64,000 nt of DNA from NCBI GenBank assembly GCA_016710595.1, contig JADJVM010000005.1, positions 1 through 64,000 on the forward strand. The letters are read 5' to 3'. The notes below the pieces were generated by a model. That model was not told the origin of the DNA. It worked only from the letters and a program-made list of their open reading frames with translations, and searched no databases. The stretch's first letter is position 1, and the number at the start of each line of letters is the position of its first letter. This document shows, in pieces, positions 8,778 through 18,127 of this stretch. The translations under genes were made by a program, and so were the position numbers. Source of the stretch: Niastella sp. Its GTDB lineage: Bacteria; Bacteroidota; Bacteroidia; Chitinophagales; Chitinophagaceae.

Positions 8778-10283
8778 TTACGCTTTTGCAGCTTCCATCA
8801 ATTTTTTACCTTTTTCAATAGCATCATCAATGGAACCTACCAGGTTAAAAGCAGCTTCGGGATAATCATCCACTTCACCATCCATAATCATATTGAACCC
8901 ACGAATGGTTTCTTCAATAGGTACCAGTACACCTTTTAAACCGGTAAATGCCTCGGCCACATGGAAAGGCTGAGATAAGAAACGCTGAACTTTACGGGCC
9001 CTTTTTACAACCAGTTTATCTTCATCACTTAATTCATCCATACCCAGGATGGCAATGATATCCTGTAATTCTTTATAGCGTTGTAAAATTAATTTTACCT
9101 TGTTGGCACAATTATAATGCGCTTCACCCACAATCAGTGGCGTTAATATCCTGGAAGTAGAATCCAAAGGATCTACCGCAGGGTAAATACCCAGATCGGC
9201 AATTTTACGGCTCAATACGGTTGTGGCATCCAAATGCGCAAATGTAGTAGCAGGCGCCGGATCGGTTAAATCATCTGCCGGTACATACACAGCCTGCACT
9301 GAAGTGATAGAACCATTTTTGGTAGATGTGATCCTTTCCTGCATCAGGCCCATTTCGGTAGCCAGGGTGGGTTGGTAACCCACCGCAGAAGGCATCCGGC
9401 CAAGCAAGGCCGATACTTCGGAACCTGCTTGTGTAAAACGGAATATATTATCTACGAAAAACAAAATATCTTTTCCTTGTCCATCTCCTTCACCATCCCT
9501 GAAATATTCAGCCAGGGTAAGGCCGCTAAGCGCCACACGGGCACGGGCTCCCGGGGGCTCGTTCATTTGACCGAACACAAAAGTTGCTTTAGAATCTTTC
9601 AGGTCTTCCATATTAACGGCATTTAAATCCCAGCCGCCTTCTTCCATACTATGTTTAAATTTTTCACCATAGTTCATAATACCGGCTTCAATCATTTCAC
9701 GCATCAGGTCATTTCCTTCACGGGTACGTTCGCCTACGCCTGCAAATACGGATAAGCCGCTATAAGCTTTGGCAATATTGTTAATTAACTCCTGGATCAA
9801 TACGGTTTTACCTACCCCGGCACCTCCAAATAAACCAATTTTACCGCCTTTGGCATAAGGCTCAATCAGGTCAATTACTTTAATACCGGTAAATAATACT
9901 TCAGATGCAGTAGTGAGATTTTCAAAAAGTGGTGGCTTGGCATGAATGGGACGGCCATTTTCTTTGCTTACCTGGGGTAAACCATCAATCGCATCGCCGG
10001 TAACATTAAACAAACGGCCTTTAATACTTTCACCAATGGGCATCGTAATAGGTTTGCCGGTATCCACTACTTTGGTTCCTCTTACCAAACCTTCAGTACC
10101 GTCCATTGCAATGGTACGTACACTATCTTCTCCCAGGTGCTGTTGTACTTCCAATACTAACTTATCACCGTTATCACGGGTAAGTTCCAGCGCATTCATA
10201 ATTTCAGGAAGTTTAGAATCGTTATCGAACTGTACGTCAACTACAGCGCCGATGATTGATTTAATTTTACCAGTATTGACCAT
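8778..10283 (-). CDS. atpD: ATP synthase F1 subunit beta
   Basis: The 501-residue catalytic subunit has the Walker A motif GGAGVGKT at 153-160, GERTREGNDL, the Walker B region ILFFVDNIFRF, and the ALLGRMPSAVGYQPTLATEMG block. Length and sequence are typical. The other ATP synthase genes are not adjacent, so atpD-atpC forms a separate unit, as often seen in Bacteroidota. The start ATG follows a plausible -7 element at 10323-10330. Confidence 0.98.
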   Translation of the reverse strand: MVNTGKIKSIIGAVVDVQFDNDSKLPEIMNALELTRDNGDKLVLEVQQHLGEDSVRTIAMDGTEGLVRGTKVVDTGKPITMPIGESIKGRLFNVTGDAIDGLPQVSKENGRPIHAKPPLFENLTTASEVLFTGIKVIDLIEPYAKGGKIGLFGGAGVGKTVLIQELINNIAKAYSGLSVFAGVGERTREGNDLMREMIEAGIMNYGEKFKHSMEEGGWDLNAVNMEDLKDSKATFVFGQMNEPPGARARVALSGLTLAEYFRDGEGDGQGKDILFFVDNIFRFTQAGSEVSALLGRMPSAVGYQPTLATEMGLMQERITSTKNGSITSVQAVYVPADDLTDPAPATTFAHLDATTVLSRKIADLGIYPAVDPLDSTSRILTPLIVGEAHYNCANKVKLILQRYKELQDIIAILGMDELSDEDKLVVKRARKVQRFLSQPFHVAEAFTGLKGVLVPIEETIRGFNMIMDGEVDDYPEAAFNLVGSIDDAIEKGKKLMEAAKA

Positions 10284-10322
10284 AACAGATATTTAAAAAA
10301 TATAACTTATAATTTTGAGCCG

Positions 10323-10330
10323 CAAAGGTA
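10323..10330 (-). promoter_or_regulatory. Possible -7 element of atpD
   Basis: The minus strand reads TACCTTTG (TAnnTTTG), about 40 bases before the atpD ATG. No well-spaced TTG was found upstream. Confidence 0.45.
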
Positions 10331-10523
10331 AGGGTACAAGACTGTATTTAAAAATTGATCGTACGTTTTTTTAGAAAAAATATAACCGTCGGGAAACGCT
10401 TTAAATCTACATATCCATTAACAGGTTCCCCTTTATAAATATCATGATGAATTGTTTCCCTTTTTTTGCCGGAAACCCCACCCGTATTAGATTTAAATGA
10501 TAATCACCTATTTTTACCTTACT

Positions 10524-10901
10524 ATGATCAGCAAAAGGTTAATCTCTATTTTGTTTCTATGCATCTTAATTTCCTGTGCCCCATCTTTTAACAGGGATAA
10601 AGCGCTTTTTGATGCTTCTGCAACAAAGGCAAAATTGAAAGCCATTGATGATTTGAATGATTGCTATTTTGAGATAAAAGAAAATGGATTTATAGATTTC
10701 TATTGCCAATTATACGACAGCCTAAAAAACACACATTACCCCGGCCGCTATACCCAACAGGAAGATACTTTATTTTTAAAATTTTATAATAAAGATGCGT
10801 ATAAAATTTTAGGCAAAAAAGCATTGATCAGCCATACCAAAAAAGAAATTTTGTTTTTTGATACTTATCCCGGTATCCGCAACCGCTTACTCTTTAATTA
10901 A
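10524..10901 (+). CDS. Small predicted lipoprotein
   Basis: From the ATG at 10524 the protein has about 125 residues. It begins with a lipoprotein signal (KRLISILFLCILISC), giving a lipidated Cys near residue 18 followed by APSF. The remainder is mixed alpha/beta without a recognised domain. An upstream ATG at 10497 would only add a short stretch before the signal peptide. The gene overlaps the convergent transporter gene by 15 bases. The function is unknown. Confidence 0.6.
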   Translation: MISKRLISILFLCILISCAPSFNRDKALFDASATKAKLKAIDDLNDCYFEIKENGFIDFYCQLYDSLKNTHYPGRYTQQEDTLFLKFYNKDAYKILGKKALISHTKKEILFFDTYPGIRNRLLFN

Positions 10902-11771
10902 ATGCTTAGTAATATTTTTATTGGCAATAAACACGCCTGCCAATATTATAAATAAGCTAAATACCTGACCCGCCCCGATATTTTCACCATAAAACAATCC
11001 CCATAACATTGCCACTACGGGGATGCCATAAGTAACCATCGAAGAAAAAACGGTACCACCAGTACGTATGAGCTTATAAAATAAAATGGAAGCAAGCGCA
11101 GTTGAAAAAGTACCCAGTAAAAAAGCGGCTAACAGCGAACCCCAAATAGCCTTGCCTGTGAAAGAATGATTTAAAAAACCATCGCTGAGTAACAAAATAG
11201 TAGCTGCGATACTATTCATAAGCATACTTAAAGAAACGATCAAAATAGACGAAATACCATGTAGGTATTTATGCACCAGGTTTACATTGATGCCATAGCA
11301 TATTGTTGCCAGTAAAATAAGAAAAGCATGTATAAAGCCCGACTCTTTTGCAGGCGCTGCATGAAATAAAAATAACAGGATACAGCCGCCAAATGCAACC
11401 GCAATGCCCAATATTTTATTGAACGGTACTTTTTGATGAAAGAAAAGAACACCCGAAAGAATTACAAAAATAGGCGTCAATGCATTTAAAATGCCGGCTA
11501 CCGAACTATCTATTTCCTGTTCTGCAATACAAAACAAATAGGCCGGTATAAAACTTCCTAATAATCCCGAAAGAAAAACAAGGCCCCATTTGTTTTTTGG
11601 AATTTGCCGGGTAGCCCTAAGCGCAAAGGGAATAAGCACCAATGCTGCACAGATAATCCGCAAAGACGCCACTTGCCAGGCTCCCAGGTTTTCTAACCCA
11701 TATTTCATTAAAATGAAACTGCTACCCCAAATGATTGAAAGCACTATAAACAAAAGCCATTTGATGGGCAT
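10887..11771 (-). CDS. DMT-superfamily permease (EamA family)
   Basis: The 294-residue, very hydrophobic protein contains two EamA repeats (about 5-135 and 150-285), consistent with ten membrane helices. The first repeat has the typical start WGSSFILMKYGLE, and the second ends near YGIPVVAMLWGLFYGE. Members are mostly metabolite or drug exporters of the inner membrane. The substrate cannot be predicted. The gene stands alone and converges with the small lipoprotein gene. Confidence 0.85.
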   Translation of the reverse strand: MPIKWLLFIVLSIIWGSSFILMKYGLENLGAWQVASLRIICAALVLIPFALRATRQIPKNKWGLVFLSGLLGSFIPAYLFCIAEQEIDSSVAGILNALTPIFVILSGVLFFHQKVPFNKILGIAVAFGGCILLFLFHAAPAKESGFIHAFLILLATICYGINVNLVHKYLHGISSILIVSLSMLMNSIAATILLLSDGFLNHSFTGKAIWGSLLAAFLLGTFSTALASILFYKLIRTGGTVFSSMVTYGIPVVAMLWGLFYGENIGAGQVFSLFIILAGVFIANKNITKHLIKE

Positions 11772-11862
11772 TTAGATCATTTTAGTTATGAGACCTGCAA
11801 AAGTATGATTGTATCTTATGCCTTTGTTGAAAATTATATAAAAATTTCTTTTGATGTTTTTT

Positions 11863-11870
11863 TATATTTG
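11863..11870 (+). promoter_or_regulatory. Possible -7 element of mscL
   Basis: TATATTTG fits TAnnTTTG and lies 22 bases before the preferred mscL ATG at 11893. This placement argues against an upstream ATG at 11851 as the start. No -33 TTG at ideal spacing was seen. Confidence 0.4.
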
Positions 11871-11892
11871 TGTTTCACCTAAAAAAAATACT

Positions 11893-12264
11893 ATGGGATT
11901 TGTAAAAGAATTTAAAGAGTTCGCACTAAAAGGCAGTGTAATGGACCTCGCTATTGGCGTAATTATTGGCGCTGCTTTTGGGAAAATTATAAGCTCATTG
12001 GTAGAAGATGTAATTACTCCCTTATTACTGACACCCGCCTTAAAGGCAGCTGGTGTAGATAAGATTGAAAATTGGGCGCCCGGTGGCATTTACTGGGGTA
12101 AATTTTTGAGCGCCGTAATTACCTTCCTTATTGTAGCATTGGTTGTATTTATGATGGTAAAAGGCATGAACAGGCTTTTGCGCAAAAAAGATGAGGCTCC
12201 AGCCGGGCCATCAAGCACTGATAAATTGCTGGCAGAAATCAGGGATGAACTAAAAAGAAAATAA
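11893..12264 (+). CDS. mscL: Large-conductance mechanosensitive channel
   Basis: The 123-residue protein starts MGFVKEFKEFALKGSVMDL. It has the conserved first helix (AIGVIIGAAFGKIISSLVEDVITPLL), a loop, the second helix (FLSAVITFLIVALVVFMMV) and a charged cytoplasmic C-terminus. MscL opens under membrane tension to release solutes during hypo-osmotic shock. The start at 11893 matches family length; extension to 11851 would cross the likely promoter. A strong hairpin follows at 12283. Confidence 0.95.
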   Translation: MGFVKEFKEFALKGSVMDLAIGVIIGAAFGKIISSLVEDVITPLLLTPALKAAGVDKIENWAPGGIYWGKFLSAVITFLIVALVVFMMVKGMNRLLRKKDEAPAGPSSTDKLLAEIRDELKRK

Positions 12265-12282
12265 TTCTTTTTGATAAATAGG

Positions 12283-12309
12283 GGCTATGCGAAATTCGCA
12301 TAGCCTTTT
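12283..12309 (+). terminator. Terminator of mscL
   Basis: GGCTATGCGAA pairs perfectly with TTCGCATAGCC around a single central base (in practice an 8-9 bp stem with a small loop), followed by TTTT. Confidence 0.8.
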
Positions 12310-12358
12310 ATTATTAACTAAGCCAGGAACTTTTTTTAATTGTATTCAACTTAACACT

Positions 12359-13297
12359 ATGAAAAAAATATTATTTATTACTTGTACTGTATTTACATTC
12401 CATTGCCAGGCGCAGGATGGCACCGTAAATGAACTTAAAAAAGCATCGCAACAAACCATTAAGAAAGATGATAAGGATACCACGATAAAAACCTGGAAAA
12501 AAGGAGGCAATTTTGCATTGAACCTGAACCAGGGATCGCTCAGCAACTGGGCTGCCGGTGGAGACAAATTCTCCTTATCCATCAACTCTATGCTGGACCT
12601 GTTTGCATTTTATAAAAAAGGAAAACATAGTTGGGATAACAGCCTGGGCCTTGCGTATGGTATTGTAAAAACAACCAGCCTGGGCCAGCGCAAAGCGAGC
12701 GACCGGATAGACCTGTTAACCAAATATGGGTATGCATTAAAACCAAAGCTAAACCTGGCCGGGCTTTTTAACTTACGCAGCCAATTTGCCAATGGATACG
12801 GTTATGCAAAAAATGTTTTGGGTGTAGATTCGGCTTATCTTACTTCCAAAACATTTGCACCGGCTTTTGTATTATTGTCGCCGGGGTTAGACTGGAGGCC
12901 AAAAGACAATTTTTCACTTTTTGTATCACCGGTAACCGCCCGTTGGGTAATTGTGGGCGATGCAACCCTGCGGCCTTTTTATGGCGTGCCCTTAAATAAA
13001 TCGGCTTTAAGTGAATTTGGCGCTTTTGCTTCGGCTAATTATCATGTTAGCTTTCAAACCAACCTTGATTTTAAAAGCAAGCTGGACTTGTTCTCTAATT
13101 ATAAACACAATCCACAAAATATTGATGTGTATTGGACCAATATGCTTACAGCTAAAATAACCAAATACATCAATTTTAATTTGAATGTAGATATCATGTA
13201 TGATGATGACACTAAGAATGTAGATCCCAAAAAAGGCCCTGCCCCGCAAATACTGCAATTGATGGGTATTGGCTTTGCTTATCATTTTAAAAACTAA
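12359..13297 (+). CDS. DUF3078 domain protein, secreted or outer membrane
   Basis: From the ATG at 12359 the protein has 312 residues and a signal peptide ending at CQAQ. The body carries the DUF3078 pattern: KGGNFALNLNQGSLSNWAAGG, then repeated short beta-strands with conserved SLGLAYG-type segments and a terminal GIGFAYHF. The family is common in Bacteroidota and looks like an outer-membrane barrel of unknown role. An earlier in-frame ATG lies inside the mscL terminator and is unlikely. A hairpin follows the stop codon. Confidence 0.8.
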   Translation: MKKILFITCTVFTFHCQAQDGTVNELKKASQQTIKKDDKDTTIKTWKKGGNFALNLNQGSLSNWAAGGDKFSLSINSMLDLFAFYKKGKHSWDNSLGLAYGIVKTTSLGQRKASDRIDLLTKYGYALKPKLNLAGLFNLRSQFANGYGYAKNVLGVDSAYLTSKTFAPAFVLLSPGLDWRPKDNFSLFVSPVTARWVIVGDATLRPFYGVPLNKSALSEFGAFASANYHVSFQTNLDFKSKLDLFSNYKHNPQNIDVYWTNMLTAKITKYINFNLNVDIMYDDDTKNVDPKKGPAPQILQLMGIGFAYHFKN

Positions 13298-13319
13298 GCT
13301 ACTCACCGTTTTTCCACAA

Positions 13320-13350
13320 AGCCTTGTATGCCCTTTGTTACAAGGCTTTT
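13320..13350 (+). terminator. Terminator between the DUF3078 gene and scpA
   Basis: AGCCTTGTA pairs with TACAAGGCT over nine bases with a ten-base loop, followed by TTTTTTA. An ATG at 13328 lies in this hairpin, so it is a poor scpA start. Confidence 0.75.
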
Positions 13351-13381
13351 TTATTTACTTTTACCAGCTAATACATTTTTT

Positions 13382-14182
13382 GTGAACGCACCAAGCTACC
13401 AGATTAAATTAGACCAGTTTGAAGGCCCATTCGACCTTTTGCTTTTTTTTATTGAAAGAGACGAGCTGGATATCTACAATATCCCGATTACAAAGATCAC
13501 CAACGATTTCCTGGACCATATTCACCAAACTGAAAAACTGAATATTGAGTTAAGCAGTGAATTTATTTTATTTATCAGCACCCTTATGCGTATTAAAGCA
13601 AAGATGCTATTACCCCGAAAAGAAATAGACGACCAGGGCAATGAAATAGATCCCCGCCAGGAACTGATTGATAAAATACTGGAATACAAGAAATTTAAAG
13701 AAGCTTCAGCAAAACTGGCCGAGATGGAAGCAGAAAGGCTCATGATGATAAAAAGAGGAAACCTGCAAAAAGAACTATCTGCCATTGGCGAAGAAGCAGG
13801 CGAAGGTACCGAAATACAAACGGTAACCCTTTTCAGGCTGATGAAAGCTTTTGAAAAAGTAGTACAAAAATTACAGGAACGTAATAACAAACCCGTTCAT
13901 ACGGTAATACAGTATAATTATACGATGGAGGGCATCCGGGATGCGATGCTCAGTATGGCGAAAGAACAAAAGACAATGGCTTTTGAAAAAGTATTTGACC
14001 AATGCGAAAACCGTATTCACGCAATATTTATTTTCCTGAATTTATTAGAATTGGTGCAGCAAAAATATATTGGTATCCTGGTAGGTGAAGGCCGTAATAA
14101 TTTTATTATTGAATGGAATGAAAACCGGGAAGAAGACCAAACGACAGTACTTACGCCGGAAGACTGGACAAATTGGAATTAA
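13382..14182 (+). CDS. scpA: Segregation and condensation protein A
   Basis: From a GTG at 13382 the protein has 266 residues. It shows the kleisin N-terminal signature YQIKLDQFEGPFDLLLFFIERDELDI, an acidic and helical middle, and a C-terminal winged-helix region ending near FIIEWN. ScpA bridges the SMC heads, with ScpB, in chromosome compaction and segregation. The GTG start gives the usual short leader before YQIKL. The alternative ATG at 13328 would add a hydrophobic stretch and start inside a terminator. No scpB is adjacent. Confidence 0.9.
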   Translation: MNAPSYQIKLDQFEGPFDLLLFFIERDELDIYNIPITKITNDFLDHIHQTEKLNIELSSEFILFISTLMRIKAKMLLPRKEIDDQGNEIDPRQELIDKILEYKKFKEASAKLAEMEAERLMMIKRGNLQKELSAIGEEAGEGTEIQTVTLFRLMKAFEKVVQKLQERNNKPVHTVIQYNYTMEGIRDAMLSMAKEQKTMAFEKVFDQCENRIHAIFIFLNLLELVQQKYIGILVGEGRNNFIIEWNENREEDQTTVLTPEDWTNWN

Positions 14183-14228
14183 AAAGAGGCTTCTATTTTT
14201 ATAAAAATTAGCCTGACTGCATTATTTG

Positions 14229-15184
14229 TTACCTGAACTTATAACTAATTTCAAGCAAACCATACCGGGGTAAATTTCTATTGATTATTGACTTTTCAAT
14301 AAAAGCGCCTTTATACCCATTGTAAACAGCTGTAGTATTGGTAATATTATTGCAGCTCAATTTCATGTTGACTTTATCTTTTTTTATATAATACCAAAAA
14401 TATGTATTAACGAAATAATAATTTTGATTATGAACAAAATAATTTGTTTTATAAAAATTTAATTTAGTTCCTATAGCAAATTTTTTACCAATAGTAGAAG
14501 AAAATAAAACGAAAGGATTAAAAGTAGAAGTGCCAACATTCGCATTTAAATCCTGATTGAATAAATAATCTATGCCAAAAGAAGCATTTACATTTTTTCC
14601 AATGGATGGCCTTATAGAAAGGTTCGTGTTGTAAAATAGATTTTTTCTGTCTGCAACCTGGCCATTTACAATAGATGGGTTAGAAAATAACAATAAACTG
14701 TTTTTAACACTTATGCCTGTATTGATTTTATATATGTACTTATCGTACTTAAAATAAAGATGATCTAAATCTTGATTAGCAGGTGTGAAGCTTTGTTGAT
14801 AGTAATCAAAATCTTTGGAAAAAGAAATATTACTAATTAGGCTTTTAAACTGTGTAAAATGATACCAAGACAAAATAAAGCTAGCGCCCAAATTTCCGAT
14901 ATGAATAAGATACCATTAATTTTAAATTATTCAACCTTCCTTCTATATCCTCATTGTAATTAAAACTACGATAAGAAGCTAATACAGGGTGAAGTGTCTG
15001 CATAGCTAAATTAGGAAGTTCGTTATTATATCCAATATTTACTGAAATTTGATGCAAACTATTAAAATTATAAGACAAGTTAATATTAGGCACGAAATTT
15101 ATCGCAGCATTTTTCTTTAAAGTTTTTGTCGAAAAATCATTAAATCTCTGTTGAAAAAATGATACACCGGCATCTACAGTTGAA
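14229..15184 (-). pseudogene. C-terminal remnant of a TonB-dependent receptor-like barrel
   Basis: Minus-strand frames encode barrel-like strands ending in a typical YGLLEISYKFR terminus. Two frames are joined by a single-base shift at about 14881-14891: in an AAATTT context the reading changes from SYSYRKFG to SYSYRNLGASF. Upstream, the frame continues as VDAGVSFFQQRFNDF until about 15184, where it meets an IS-end-like tandem repeat. Signal peptide, plug and most of the barrel are missing. The gene was therefore both truncated at its 5' side and frameshifted. It marks the left edge of the acyl-modification island. Confidence 0.7.
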
Positions 15185-15246
15185 GCCTTCCCAAAAACGG
15201 GGAAGGTTACAAAAATGGGAAGGCTTCAAAAACGGGGAAGGTTACA
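15182..15246. repeat. Tandem 17-18 bp repeats with an inverted half-unit, resembling an IS terminus
   Basis: On the minus strand the sequence reads as three related units: TAACCTTCCCCGTTTTTG, AAGCCTTCCCATTTTTG and TAACCTTCCCCGTTTTTG, then the inverse of the second unit (GGGAAGGCTTC). On the plus strand this gives a 19-base direct repeat at 15193-15211 and 15228-15246, each ending in TTACA. IS21-family elements carry several short internal repeats at their TG...CA ends, so this may be a residual IS end. A related unit occurs at 20163-20181. Confidence 0.6.
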
Positions 15247-15294
15247 ATAAGAAAATAAAAATTCCCTAATTAAATGTTTTGGCTTTTTAAATAT

Positions 15295-15324
15295 TTGCAA
15301 TTAATTTCTAATATTTTATCTTTC
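15295..15324 (+). promoter_or_regulatory. Promoter of the five-gene island
   Basis: TTG, a 19-base spacer and TATCTTTC match the Bacteroidota -33/-7 consensus except for the last base. The first ATG is only nine bases downstream, implying a very short leader. Confidence 0.45.
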
Positions 15325-15332
15325 TTTGTGTT

Positions 15333-16373
15333 ATGAATTTATCAGTTATTGAAAGCACTCCCGAATATAGAGAAACGTTTATTGAATTTAATAAATTAAT
15401 TTATGCCGAAAGAGAAACTAGTGAAACTCAGGCAATATTTAAATGGGAGTTACAAAATGCTGTTGACAAGGTTCCGCATTTATTAGCGCTAAATAATGAT
15501 GAGATCATTGGTCAAATAGTTCTATACCCTGCTAAATGTTTCTACCAGGAAAAAGTAGATAATTGTGTTTTTGCTTATGATTATATTGTTCATCCGGATT
15601 ATTTAAATACCGGAGTAGGTGTTAAATTACTTTCAAAAACGATTAAAGATCATATTCATTTTGGTATTGGAGTAAGCGACATTTCTAAAAAATTACATCA
15701 AATTTTAAAGGAAAAATCCATTGGGAATATTTATAAGTTTTTATTTATAAAAAATCCATTGGCATACGTTTATGCAGGTTTACATACCTATTTAAAAATT
15801 AATTTGCGAAAATTGTCTGATAAGGAAAAATTTGAAGATAGTATTAGTATCGATTCTTTTAATGCTATTAAAAAGGATTGTTTGCCCAAAACCAAAACAG
15901 GCTGGAACAAAGATTTGATTGAATTTGAGAGAAATGACGACTATGGATATTTACGATTTGGCAGCTTTAAAAATAAATATTTTCATTACCATATTTTTGA
16001 TAGTAATAAAACTTTGCAAGGTTATTTTGTAGTACGTAGGGAAATATGGCGTGGCATGAGAGTATTAATTGTAGCAGACTACCGTATGGTTGCAAACAAT
16101 AATAAAGTTGTTGAATTTATTTGTAAAGCAACAAAGAAGTTGATGAAAAGGAATAAGCTTGATGCAGTTTTATTTGCATCAAGTTTGCAACGTTTGGATG
16201 AAGAATTATTAAAGCAACAATTTAAAAAAGTGGGCTTACCATCAGAGGTCTTTACTAATTTAACATTAGAAAGTGGATGGGAGGAAAAAGCTAGAGAAAG
16301 GGATTTAATTATGGCTACAGCTGCCGACTCTGATTTTGAATTTAATTTAGGAAATAAATTATGGAAAAACTAG
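15333..16373 (+). CDS. GNAT-fold acyltransferase
   Basis: The 346-residue protein begins with a GNAT-like domain. Residues about 45-130 show PHLLALNNDEIIGQIVLYP, then FAYDYIVHPDYLNTGVGVKLL, which corresponds to the acyl-CoA binding beta4-loop-alpha3. A second GNAT-like half (about 190-320) includes LIVADYRMV. Such proteins transfer acetyl or longer acyl groups to amines on sugars or amino acids. It is the first gene of a five-gene run whose later members supply an acyl carrier protein and an acyl-activating ligase, so it may use acyl-ACP. The stop overlaps the next start by 13 bases. The run is more AT-rich than its surroundings. Confidence 0.65.
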   Translation: MNLSVIESTPEYRETFIEFNKLIYAERETSETQAIFKWELQNAVDKVPHLLALNNDEIIGQIVLYPAKCFYQEKVDNCVFAYDYIVHPDYLNTGVGVKLLSKTIKDHIHFGIGVSDISKKLHQILKEKSIGNIYKFLFIKNPLAYVYAGLHTYLKINLRKLSDKEKFEDSISIDSFNAIKKDCLPKTKTGWNKDLIEFERNDDYGYLRFGSFKNKYFHYHIFDSNKTLQGYFVVRREIWRGMRVLIVADYRMVANNNKVVEFICKATKKLMKRNKLDAVLFASSLQRLDEELLKQQFKKVGLPSEVFTNLTLESGWEEKARERDLIMATAADSDFEFNLGNKLWKN

Positions 16374-17884
16374 TTGGAATTTTTGTAAATAAAAATTTAC
16401 TTCGTTGGCAGGCAGAAAGCATGCTAGCAATTGAAAAAGAAAGTTATAAAATAATTTTATTTGTTTTACCAGCAGTAAAAAAGAAAAGTGATAAATGGCT
16501 TGATAAGTTATTTTTTTTGGAACAAAAAATTTTAAAGAGCCCTAATAAATATTTGGCTATAGTACTAGATAATGATGAACCCAAAAGAGAAACGTATTCA
16601 TTGCAAAAAGCGAATGATGTTTTATTATTACCTTTAAATTTTAAAAACTTCGAATACCTAATTTCCCTTGCCTCAATTGAAGATGAAATCCTCATTAATA
16701 TTTCGACAGAATTACCTCCGACCATTTTGCAATTAGCTACCTCCATTGGTGGAGAGATTGAAGAAAACATCGTTCAGTCTTACAAAAATGGCGAAACAGT
16801 TATTGATATTGATTTACATCAATTTGAAGCAGGCATTAAAACCAAAATTTATACAACTTGTAACAGTATTGAAGCTGGTTTATTGCTTAGAACCGTAAAT
16901 TCAATTTTGGCAAAATGCAGCCTTCTTATTCAAAGGTTTTTAAATGGAGGTTCTAATATTAATAATTTGATTCTAGACAAAAGAACTTCTTCCACATTAA
17001 ACTATAAAACTAAAAAGCGAAATTTATTAAGTTCTTTCTTTTATCATCTATTTGATAAGGTATATTACAAAAGACAGTGGATATTGTTATATCAATTTAC
17101 AGATAATCCCGAAATTTCAGGCATCAATTCTTATTCAACTATTTTACCGCCCAAAGGTAAATTTTGGGCTGACTTCTTTCCTATATTTTATAAAAACGAG
17201 CATTATATATTTTTTGAAGAATTGGAATATAAAAATCACAAAGGATATTTATCTTATTTAAAATTAAAAGATGGAGTAGTTGAAGGACCTTATAAGGTAA
17301 TAGAAGAAAAACACCACCTTTCATTTCCCAATATTATTGAACTGAACGGAGAGTTATACATGATTCCGGAAACTATAGCAGCCAAAAGTATTCAGCTATG
17401 GAAATGCGAAAACTTTCCTGATAAATGGGTTTTTGAGAAGAATTTGATTGAAAATATAAGTGCCGTAGATACTGTAATTGAAAAAATTGATAATAAATGG
17501 TGGCTATTCTGCACTGAAAAACCCTTACCTAATGCTTCGGGGCACGAGGAACTATGTATATACTTTTCAGATAACCCAATAACAGGATCTTGGAAACCTC
17601 ACCCTAAAAATCCTGTTTTATCTGATGCCCGAATGGGTAGGAATGCAGGAAAAATTGAAAATATAAATAATAAGTTAATCAGGTATGGTCAATTTTCGGG
17701 TGATACCTATGGGAGGGCTCTCACAAAATCAGAAATTATCTTAATATCTGAAACGGAATACAAAGAGGAATTTAAAGAGGTCATTTTCCCGGATGTTAAA
17801 AAAGGATTTCATAACTTTCATACTTTTAACTATACAAAAGGGTTGGCTGTAAGTGACGCACTGAGGAGAATAAGAAGGTTTTAA
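16361..17884 (+). CDS. Putative glycosyl/formyl-transferase (GINT1-like C-terminal domain)
   Basis: The 507-residue protein appears to have two parts. Residues 1-200 form an alpha/beta region with ELPPTILQLATSIGGEIEENIV, reminiscent of formyltransferase-fold domains. Residues about 225-507 resemble the bacterial proteins annotated as glucosamine inositolphosphorylceramide transferase family, a beta-propeller-like domain: KGKFWADFFPIFYKNEHYIFFEEL, SFPNIIELNGELYMIPET, WWLFCTEKP and MGRNAGKIENINNKLIRYGQ. The role is likely in building or modifying a surface glycoconjugate. It overlaps the GNAT gene, so the two are probably co-translated. The family assignment is from memory of motifs. Confidence 0.5.
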   Translation: MEKLVGIFVNKNLLRWQAESMLAIEKESYKIILFVLPAVKKKSDKWLDKLFFLEQKILKSPNKYLAIVLDNDEPKRETYSLQKANDVLLLPLNFKNFEYLISLASIEDEILINISTELPPTILQLATSIGGEIEENIVQSYKNGETVIDIDLHQFEAGIKTKIYTTCNSIEAGLLLRTVNSILAKCSLLIQRFLNGGSNINNLILDKRTSSTLNYKTKKRNLLSSFFYHLFDKVYYKRQWILLYQFTDNPEISGINSYSTILPPKGKFWADFFPIFYKNEHYIFFEELEYKNHKGYLSYLKLKDGVVEGPYKVIEEKHHLSFPNIIELNGELYMIPETIAAKSIQLWKCENFPDKWVFEKNLIENISAVDTVIEKIDNKWWLFCTEKPLPNASGHEELCIYFSDNPITGSWKPHPKNPVLSDARMGRNAGKIENINNKLIRYGQFSGDTYGRALTKSEIILISETEYKEEFKEVIFPDVKKGFHNFHTFNYTKGLAVSDALRRIRRF

Positions 17885-17904
17885 ATATTTAATGCACATA
17901 TTTT

Positions 17905-18126
17905 ATGGACAAAATTATTTCGATAATTAATAAGGTTTTAGAGAACAACGATAAAAGCTACGATGGAATTTTTACGGAAGCTACTTCTTTAAGAAATGAT
18001 ATTGGTTTCGATTCACTAGATTTGGCAGAATTGACGGTCAATATAGAAGAAGAGTACGGAGTGGATATTTTTGAGGATGGTTTTGTAGAAACAGTAGGAG
18101 ATATTATGACAAAAACTTCAAATTAA
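17905..18126 (+). CDS. Acyl carrier protein
   Basis: The 73-residue acidic helical protein has the phosphopantetheine site GFDSLDLAE, with the carrier Ser at residue 37, and the ending EEEYGVDIFEDGFVETVGDI. It is a stand-alone carrier, not the fatty-acid-synthesis acpP, judging from its context between a transferase and an adenylate-forming ligase with two-base spacing. It would carry the acyl or amino-acyl group activated by the next gene product. Confidence 0.9.
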   Translation: MDKIISIINKVLENNDKSYDGIFTEATSLRNDIGFDSLDLAELTVNIEEEYGVDIFEDGFVETVGDIMTKTSN

Positions 18127-18127
18127 A

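Noticed and set aside
12287..12358. Upstream ATG extension of the DUF3078 protein
   Set aside because: It starts within the mscL terminator and precedes a good signal peptide.
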